The translations under genes and the position numbers were made by a program. A DNA stretch of 7,107 nucleotides from Streptomyces katrae (lineage in GTDB: Bacteria; Actinomycetota; Actinomycetes; Streptomycetales; Streptomycetaceae): the NCBI RefSeq assembly GCF_000966975.1, contig NZ_JZWV01001024.1, forward strand, positions 1-7,107, written 5' to 3'. Positions 1 to 4,688 of this stretch are shown here, in pieces; position 1 is the stretch's first letter, and each line of letters starts with the position of its first letter. The notes beneath the pieces were generated by a model. That model was not told the DNA's origin. It was given only the letters and a program-made list of their open reading frames with translations, and did no database searches.

Positions 1-608
1 GTGCGCAGGCGGGCGTAGGTGTCGGCGTCGGCGGTGCGGCCGCCGTACGTGACGTCGTCGAAGGTGCGGGCCGCGGCGCGGAGCTCGTCGGTGTGGGCGG
101 GCAGGGAGCGGGCGGCTTCGGCGGCGGCCTCGTCGGCGGTGCGGCCGGGGCGGGGGTCGAGGAGGGTGCGCTCCTCCAGGGAGCGGACGACGGCCCGCAT
201 GCGTTCCCGCACGGCTTCGTTCCAGCGGCCGGCGGCGGCGTGGGCGTCGGCGGCCGCGCGGTGGTCGGCGGCGCTGCGGGGGCCCTCGTCGAAGAGGGTG
301 CCGGCGCCGCGGGCGGTGCGGTGGGGGGTGCCCAGGCGCCACCACAGGGCGGCGACGGCCAGGACGACGAGGAGGGCGATGACGAGCAGGCCGAGGCCGC
401 CGCCCGGGGTGGCGCCGGAGGCGCGGTCGAAGAACTCGCCCAGCCACTCCCAGAAGCGGTCCAGGGCGCGCTGGAGGAGCCCCGGCTCGTCCTGGTGGTA
501 GATGGGCTTGGCCAGCTCGCGTTCGGCCGCCTCGCGGGCGGCTTCGCGTCCGGTGGTCAGCGGCGGTGTGTCGCCGCCGGCGATGGTGATGAGTCCCCCC
601 GTGATCAT
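1..608 (-). CDS. DUF4129 domain-containing single-pass membrane protein (C-terminus cut by window edge)
   Basis: Translating the minus strand from the ATG at 608-606 gives 202 codons without a stop, running off the left edge. Residues 1-70 include a charged Glu/Arg segment, a 'KPIY' motif (34-37) and a Trp/Phe-rich amphipathic stretch (about 44-61). A single hydrophobic segment follows at about 71-90. After it comes a soluble Ala-rich helical region with the DUF4129 signature: 'RWNEAVRERMRAVVRSLEER' at 128-147, then 'LLDPRPGRTADE' (149-160), and 'YGGRTADADTY' near the edge. In this family that region is cytoplasmic and of unknown function; relatives occur beside MoxR ATPase and DUF58 genes or fused to transglutaminase-like enzymes. 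Its start lies 8 bases after the stop of the preceding minus-strand gene, so the two are probably co-transcribed. No enzymatic role can be assigned. The family call is firm; the function is unknown. Confidence 0.85.
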   Translation of the reverse strand, partial: MITGGLITIAGGDTPPLTTGREAAREAAERELAKPIYHQDEPGLLQRALDRFWEWLGEFFDRASGATPGGGLGLLVIALLVVLAVAALWWRLGTPHRTARGAGTLFDEGPRSAADHRAAADAHAAAGRWNEAVRERMRAVVRSLEERTLLDPRPGRTADEAAAEAARSLPAHTDELRAAARTFDDVTYGGRTADADTYARLR

Positions 609-616
609 GCGGCGCG

Positions 617-1849
617 TCAGCCTCCGGTGGGGGTGGTGCTGCCGTAGCCCTCGACGCCGGCGGCGCGGGCGAGCTCCAGGTCCAGGGCCTCGCGGCGGAT
701 GCGCTGGTCGATGTAGAGGAGGGTGGTGACGCCCGTCTGCATGGGGGTGGTGACGGTGGCGCCGGCGATGGCGCCGATCCCGGTGATGACCAGGACGGTC
801 CAGCTGAGGGCGGCGGAGCCGTCGAGGAAGCCGCTGAGGCCGCCGGGGGCCAGGACCATGGCGATGGCGGCGAACGGCATGACGATCACGGTGGAGGTGA
901 TGGTCCGGATGATCCAGGTCAGCAGGCTGATGCCGAAGACGCGCCACCAGGAGCCCCTGACCAGCTTGGCCGAGCGCCGGAGGGCGGCGGCGGGCGTGCC
1001 GCGTTCCAGCATCAGGGCGGGCGGGGCCAGCGCGAAGGTCACGTAGAACCAGGCCAGGAGCACGAGTCCGACGGGGATGCCGAGGGCGGTCAGGGCGGCG
1101 CTGCCGAGGAGGATGCCGGGCAGGGCCGGGAGCAGGCCGGCGGCCAGGGAGCCGAGGAGGAGCAGGCCGGTGAGGCCGAGCAGGCGCGGGGCCAGGGGGC
1201 GTACGGCCTTGAGGGTGCCGCCGAGGGTGGAGGGCTGGCCGAGGACGGCGCGGCTGACGGTCGGGGCCAGCAGGGCGGTGACCAGGATCAGCCCGAGGAC
1301 CTCGAGGTAGTACTGGGCGCCGTAGAGGATCCCGGCGTCGCCCAGGGCGCGGACGGCCTGCGCCGGGGTGGTGGGCTGGGTGTCGGGGACCGTGAGGCTG
1401 TCCATGGTGAGGCGCTGGACGGCGAGGAGCGCGATCTCGGACAGGGCGGCGACGACGAGGCTCACGGAGAGCACGGAGCGCCAGTGGCCGCGCAGGGTGG
1501 CGACGGCGCCGTCCAGTATCTCGCCGAGGCCGAGGGGGCGCAGCGGGATCACGCCGGGCTTGGCGGCGGGCGGCGGGCCGCCCCAGCCGCCGCCGGGGTT
1601 CCCGTAGGCGTACGGGGCGGCGGGCTGCTGCTGTCCGGGCTGGGAGGGGTACGCGCCCCAGCCGGCGGCCTGCTGCGGCTGCTGCGGCGGGGTCTGGCCG
1701 GCGGCGGGGCTGCTCCACTGTCCGGGCGGTGGCTGGGCGGCGGACCACTTGGAGTCGGCGGAGCCCCCCGCGGGCGGCTGCTGAGCGGCTTCGGGGGCCT
1801 GGCCGTCGGACGGGGATCCGGGCGCGGCCCAGCCCGGAGAGTCGTTCAT
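617..1849 (-). CDS. Glycerophosphoryl diester phosphodiesterase membrane-domain-type protein, six predicted helices
   Basis: This is a 410-residue membrane protein. Residues 1-100 are low-complexity, rich in Pro, Gln, Gly and Ala with scattered Trp/Tyr, and probably a disordered cytoplasmic head. The family motif 'PLRPLGLGEILDGAVATLR' (102-120) leads into hydrophobic segments at about 124-146, 178-200, 222-245, 248-276, 302-332 and 348-375. The C-terminal 'YIDQRIRREALDLEL' (379-393) is also typical of the family. Related domains precede a glycerophosphodiesterase domain in some proteins, but no catalytic domain is present here, so enzymatic activity is not supported. The ATG is well placed, with AAGGAG five bases upstream. 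The gene is divergent from mtrA across 237 bases and is followed closely by the DUF4129 gene. Role unknown; an envelope function or a place in the MtrA regulon is inference only. Confidence 0.8.
   Translation of the reverse strand: MNDSPGWAAPGSPSDGQAPEAAQQPPAGGSADSKWSAAQPPPGQWSSPAAGQTPPQQPQQAAGWGAYPSQPGQQQPAAPYAYGNPGGGWGGPPPAAKPGVIPLRPLGLGEILDGAVATLRGHWRSVLSVSLVVAALSEIALLAVQRLTMDSLTVPDTQPTTPAQAVRALGDAGILYGAQYYLEVLGLILVTALLAPTVSRAVLGQPSTLGGTLKAVRPLAPRLLGLTGLLLLGSLAAGLLPALPGILLGSAALTALGIPVGLVLLAWFYVTFALAPPALMLERGTPAAALRRSAKLVRGSWWRVFGISLLTWIIRTITSTVIVMPFAAIAMVLAPGGLSGFLDGSAALSWTVLVITGIGAIAGATVTTPMQTGVTTLLYIDQRIRREALDLELARAAGVEGYGSTTPTGG
621..625 (-). promoter_or_regulatory. Ribosome binding site of the DUF4129 gene, inside the end of the upstream gene
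   Basis: On the minus strand this reads GGAGG and lies within the last codons of the 617-1849 gene. It is 12 bases before the ATG at 608, slightly long but usable. It supports that start and suggests coupled translation, since ribosomes finishing the upstream gene would cover the site. Confidence 0.5.
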
Positions 1850-1854
1850 CGTCG

Positions 1855-1860
1855 CTCCTT
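1855..1860 (-). promoter_or_regulatory. Shine-Dalgarno sequence of the 617-1849 membrane protein
   Basis: On the minus strand this reads AAGGAG, with five bases before the ATG at 1849. It is a near-perfect match to the anti-Shine-Dalgarno sequence and fixes the start of this gene. Confidence 0.8.
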
Positions 1861-2044
1861 CACGTGCACCTGCCGTGGCGGGCGCGCTGGTCGGCTGTCA
1901 TCGTGCCATGGGGAAGCCCGGGAACGACCGGCCGTCCCCCCTCGGATCCCGGTCCGCTCTTCACTTCAATTGTCGCGCGGATCCGGGGCAGACTGGTCGT
2001 CCTGATCGCCACGCAGGTCCGGGGGGCGATTTCCAGCCCTTTTG

Positions 2045-2057
2045 GCTGTGGGACAGC
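2045..2057. repeat. 13-base perfect inverted repeat upstream of mtrA
   Basis: The sequence GCTGT-GGG-ACAGC has 5-base arms and a 3-base centre. It sits 30 bases before the first possible mtrA start codon. It could be an operator half of modest size or a small hairpin in a leader transcript; the arms are short enough to be chance. Confidence 0.4.
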
Positions 2058-2066
2058 TCACCGCCA

Positions 2067-2084
2067 GGTAACGATTAGCTAATG
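2067..2084 (+). promoter_or_regulatory. Candidate tandem half-site for an OmpR-family regulator (possible MtrA autoregulation)
   Basis: GGTAACG (2067-2073) and GCTAATG (2078-2084) match at 5 of 7 positions and are offset by 11 bases. OmpR/PhoB-family regulators such as MtrA bind as tandem dimers to direct half-sites about one helical turn apart, and GTAAC-like half-sites have been reported for MtrA in actinobacteria. The site ends two bases before the earliest mtrA start codon, a position that would suit repression or autoregulation. The assignment to MtrA is inference. Confidence 0.35.
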
Positions 2085-2086
2085 GG

Positions 2087-2776
2087 ATGATGTCAACCAT
2101 GAAGGGACGCGTCCTCGTCGTCGACGACGACACCGCGCTGGCCGAGATGCTCGGCATTGTGCTGCGTGGAGAAGGTTTTGAGCCGTCGTTCGTAGCGGAC
2201 GGTGACAAGGCACTGGCTGCCTTCCGGGAGGCCAAGCCGGATCTGGTACTGCTCGACCTCATGCTGCCCGGGCGGGACGGCATAGAGGTGTGCAGGCTGA
2301 TCCGCGCCGAATCGGGCGTGCCTATTGTCATGCTCACCGCCAAGAGCGACACGGTGGACGTGGTGGTGGGCCTGGAGTCCGGCGCCGACGACTACATCGT
2401 CAAGCCGTTCAAGCCGAAGGAGCTGGTCGCCCGCATCCGGGCGCGCCTGCGCCGCTCGGAGGAGCCCGCGCCCGAGCAGCTCGCCATCGGTGACCTCGTC
2501 ATCGACGTGGCCGGGCACTCGGTCAAGCGCGAGGGCACCTCCATCGCGCTGACCCCGCTCGAGTTCGACCTGCTGGTCGCCCTCGCGCGCAAGCCCTGGC
2601 AGGTCTTCACCCGCGAGGTGCTCCTGGAACAGGTCTGGGGCTACCGGCACGCGGCCGACACCCGCCTGGTCAACGTGCATGTGCAGCGCCTGCGCTCCAA
2701 GGTCGAGAAGGACCCCGAGCGCCCCGAGATCGTCGTGACGGTGCGCGGTGTCGGCTACAAGGCCGGACCCAGCTGA
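2087..2776 (+). CDS. mtrA: Two-component response regulator MtrA
   Basis: This OmpR-family DNA-binding response regulator is the output half of the MtrAB system, which in actinobacteria controls cell-wall, division and developmental genes. The 229 residues match the usual family length. The receiver domain (about 7-121) has the acidic pocket D13-D14, phosphoacceptor D57 in 'LLDLMLPG', T84 in 'MLTAK', and K106 in 'DDYIVKPFKP'; Y103 matches the tyrosine that packs against the DNA-binding domain in mycobacterial MtrA. The winged-helix domain (about 130-229) has 'LTPLEFDLLVALARKP', recognition helix 'RLVNVHVQRLRSKVEK' (193-208) and the wing 'VTVRGVGYKAGP'. Three ATGs compete (2087, 2090, 2099), none with a good Shine-Dalgarno sequence. 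I give the longest; 2099 would start the protein at 'MKGRVLVVDDD'. The stop lies one base before the likely mtrB start. Identity is very secure. Confidence 0.97.
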   Translation: MMSTMKGRVLVVDDDTALAEMLGIVLRGEGFEPSFVADGDKALAAFREAKPDLVLLDLMLPGRDGIEVCRLIRAESGVPIVMLTAKSDTVDVVVGLESGADDYIVKPFKPKELVARIRARLRRSEEPAPEQLAIGDLVIDVAGHSVKREGTSIALTPLEFDLLVALARKPWQVFTREVLLEQVWGYRHAADTRLVNVHVQRLRSKVEKDPERPEIVVTVRGVGYKAGPS

Positions 2777-2777
2777 C

Positions 2778-4688
2778 GTGCAGCCCGGCAAGTCCCGGAG
2801 CGGCTCCCGCCGGGGAGCCCTGCGGGGCGGCAGGCAGCTCCGTCACATCGCCGACGGAGCGCCCGGCGGCCCCCTGCTGCGGCTGTGCGCACGCCTCGTG
2901 CGCCGGCCGCTGCTCCCGGCTGTCCGCATATGGCGGCGCAACATCCAGCTCCGGGTGGTCGCCGCCACGCTGCTGATGTCCCTCGCCGTGGTCCTCGCCC
3001 TCGGCTTCGTCGTCATCGCCCAGGTCAGCAAGGGCCTCCTCGACGCCAAGGAGGAGGCCGCCCAGAGCCAGGCCGCAGGCGGGTTCGCGGTCGCACAGGA
3101 GAAGGCCAACACCCCCTACGCCACGGACGCGGCCGAAGCCGCCGACAACAAGGTCGGCCGCGACGCCAGCACCTGGATGAACTCGCTCGTCAAGCAGCTC
3201 GCCAGCGGCGGCCAGACCGCCTTCGAGGTGGCCGCGCTCGGCGCCGGCACCGGGGAGCAGGCCCCCACCAGCCAGGGCGTCAAGGGCGCCCGCGCCTCCG
3301 GCAACGTCGACCCGACCGGGAGCGTCCCGCTGGACCTGCGCAAGGCCGTCAACCACAACACCGGCACGTTCAAGACGTTCTCGCAGATCCGGTACACCGC
3401 CGGGACCGGCAAGCAGCCGGAGCCCGCGCTCGTCGTCGGCAAGCGGCTCACCGACATCAACGGCGACCCCTACGACCTGTACTACCTCTTCCCGCTCACC
3501 CAGGAGGAGGAGTCCCTCAACCTGGTCAAGAGCACCATCGCCACCGCCGGGCTGTTCGTCGTCGTCCTGCTCAGCGCCATCGCCTGGCTCGTCGTGCGCC
3601 AGATCGTCACGCCCGTCCGGATGGCCGCCGGGATCGCCGAACGGCTCTCCGCCGGCCGGCTCCAGGAGCGGATGAAGGTCACCGGCGAGGACGACATCGC
3701 CCGTCTCGGCGAGGCCTTCAACAAGATGGCCCAGAACCTCCAGAACAAGATCCAGCAGCTGGAGGAGCTGTCCCGGATGCAGCGCCGCTTCGTCTCGGAC
3801 GTCTCGCACGAGCTGCGCACCCCGCTGACGACCGTCCGCATGGCCGCCGACGTCATCCACGACGCCCGCGTCGACTTCGACCCGATCACGGCACGCTCCG
3901 CCGAGCTCCTCGCCGGACAGCTCGACCGCTTCGAGTCCCTCCTCGCCGACCTGCTGGAGATCAGCCGCTTCGACGCCGGTGCCGCCGACCTCCAGGCCGA
4001 GCCCATCGACCTGCGCGACGTCGTGCGCCGCGTCATCGACGGGGCGGAGCCGCTCGCCGAGCACAAGGGCACCCGCATCCGCGTCCTCGGCGACACCCAG
4101 CCCGTCATCGCCGAGGCCGACCCGCGGCGCGTCGAGCGCGTGCTGCGCAACCTCGTCGTCAACGCCGTCGAGCACGGCGAGGGCCGCGACGTCGTCGTCC
4201 GCCTCGCCTCCGCCGGCGGGGCCGTCGCCGTCGCCGTCCGCGACTACGGCGTCGGCCTCAAGCCCGGCGAGGCCACCCGCGTCTTCAACCGCTTCTGGCG
4301 GGCCGACCCCGCCCGGGCGCGCACCACCGGCGGTACGGGCCTGGGGCTGTCCATCGCCGTCGAGGACGCCCGGCTGCACGGCGGCTGGCTGCAGGCCTGG
4401 GGCGAGCCCGGAGGCGGCTCCCAGTTCCGCCTCACCCTGCCCCGTACCGCCGACGAGCCGCTGCGCGGATCCCCGATCCCGCTGGAGCCCGAGGACTCCC
4501 GGGGCAACCGGGCCAGGGCCGCCGCCGAGGCCGCCGGACGCCCGGGCACCGCCGGCCCGGGCACGCACCCCGACGGGCGTGACGGGCGTGACGGGCGCGC
4601 CGACCGCGACCCGATACCGCCCCGCCCGGCGGTCGCCACCGCCCTGCCGGTGCCCGCACAGGAGGATGGAACCGGTGGAGGACGCTGA
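2778..4688 (+). CDS. mtrB: Two-component sensor histidine kinase MtrB
   Basis: This membrane histidine kinase is the partner of MtrA. From the GTG at 2778 it has 636 residues: an Arg-rich cytoplasmic head (1-58), helix 1 (about 59-82), an extracytoplasmic sensor region (about 83-252), helix 2 (about 253-275) and a HAMP linker (about 276-330). The dimerisation/phosphoacceptor helix follows, with H344 in 'DVSHELRTPL'. The ATPase domain shows the N box (N458 to N462 in 'NLVVNAVEH'), G1 ('DYGVGL', 489-494), F box ('RVFNRFWRAD') and G2 ('GGTGLGLSI'). All catalytic motifs are intact. The last 80 or so residues are Pro/Gly/Arg-rich, repetitive and probably disordered. An in-frame GTG at 2748 would add 10 residues and overlap mtrA by 29 bases, but has no visible ribosome site. 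The 2778 GTG has only a weak GGA ten bases upstream and probably relies on coupling to mtrA. Confidence 0.96.
   Translation: MQPGKSRSGSRRGALRGGRQLRHIADGAPGGPLLRLCARLVRRPLLPAVRIWRRNIQLRVVAATLLMSLAVVLALGFVVIAQVSKGLLDAKEEAAQSQAAGGFAVAQEKANTPYATDAAEAADNKVGRDASTWMNSLVKQLASGGQTAFEVAALGAGTGEQAPTSQGVKGARASGNVDPTGSVPLDLRKAVNHNTGTFKTFSQIRYTAGTGKQPEPALVVGKRLTDINGDPYDLYYLFPLTQEEESLNLVKSTIATAGLFVVVLLSAIAWLVVRQIVTPVRMAAGIAERLSAGRLQERMKVTGEDDIARLGEAFNKMAQNLQNKIQQLEELSRMQRRFVSDVSHELRTPLTTVRMAADVIHDARVDFDPITARSAELLAGQLDRFESLLADLLEISRFDAGAADLQAEPIDLRDVVRRVIDGAEPLAEHKGTRIRVLGDTQPVIAEADPRRVERVLRNLVVNAVEHGEGRDVVVRLASAGGAVAVAVRDYGVGLKPGEATRVFNRFWRADPARARTTGGTGLGLSIAVEDARLHGGWLQAWGEPGGGSQFRLTLPRTADEPLRGSPIPLEPEDSRGNRARAAAEAAGRPGTAGPGTHPDGRDGRDGRADRDPIPPRPAVATALPVPAQEDGTGGGR
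4572..4598 (+). repeat. Three tandem 9-base units in the mtrB tail
   Basis: GACGGGCGT occurs at 4572-4580 and 4581-4589, followed by GACGGGCGC at 4590-4598. Being a multiple of three, the repeat keeps the frame and encodes (Asp-Gly-Arg)x3 in the disordered C-terminal tail of MtrB. It looks like a slippage-prone spacer that can change length without breaking the kinase. Confidence 0.75.
4660..4665 (+). promoter_or_regulatory. Shine-Dalgarno sequence deciding the lpqB start
   Basis: A perfect AGGAGG lies inside the mtrB reading frame. It directly abuts the in-frame ATG at 4666, which is too close for initiation, but is nine bases before the in-frame GTG at 4675. This favours GTG 4675 as the lpqB start. 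Confidence 0.75.

Larger units (their letters stand above)
1850..2086. promoter_or_regulatory. Divergent intergenic region carrying promoters for mtrA and for the leftward membrane-protein genes
   Basis: These 237 bases separate two divergently read genes, so both promoters must lie here or nearby. I see no convincing -35/-10 pair on either strand. The right end (about 2035-2100) is clearly richer in A/T than its surroundings, which fits a promoter and regulator-binding region for mtrA. Short ORFs that can be read through it look like chance readings of GC-rich DNA. Confidence 0.6.

Noticed and set aside
93..647. Plus-strand Gly/Ala/Val-rich open frame at the left edge
   Set aside because: It is antisense to the DUF4129 gene, whose minus-strand translation carries clear family motifs and a membrane helix.
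1920..1925. GGGAAC resembling the -35 element of ECF sigma factor promoters
   Set aside because: No matching -10 element at the expected spacing, and a six-base match alone is uninformative.
1944..1986. Two GGATCC-containing segments that look like a long inverted repeat
   Set aside because: GGATCC is itself a palindrome; the matching flanks are only one or two bases, so there is no real extended pairing.
1875..2078. 67-codon open frame in the divergent intergenic region
   Set aside because: No ribosome site, no known motif, and it ends in the presumed mtrA promoter; more likely chance.
3979..4665. Upstream in-frame extension of lpqB
   Set aside because: The translated extension is Ser/Ala/Pro/Arg-rich noise read from the mtrB kinase domain in another frame; the lipoprotein signal and ribosome site place the real start at 4675.
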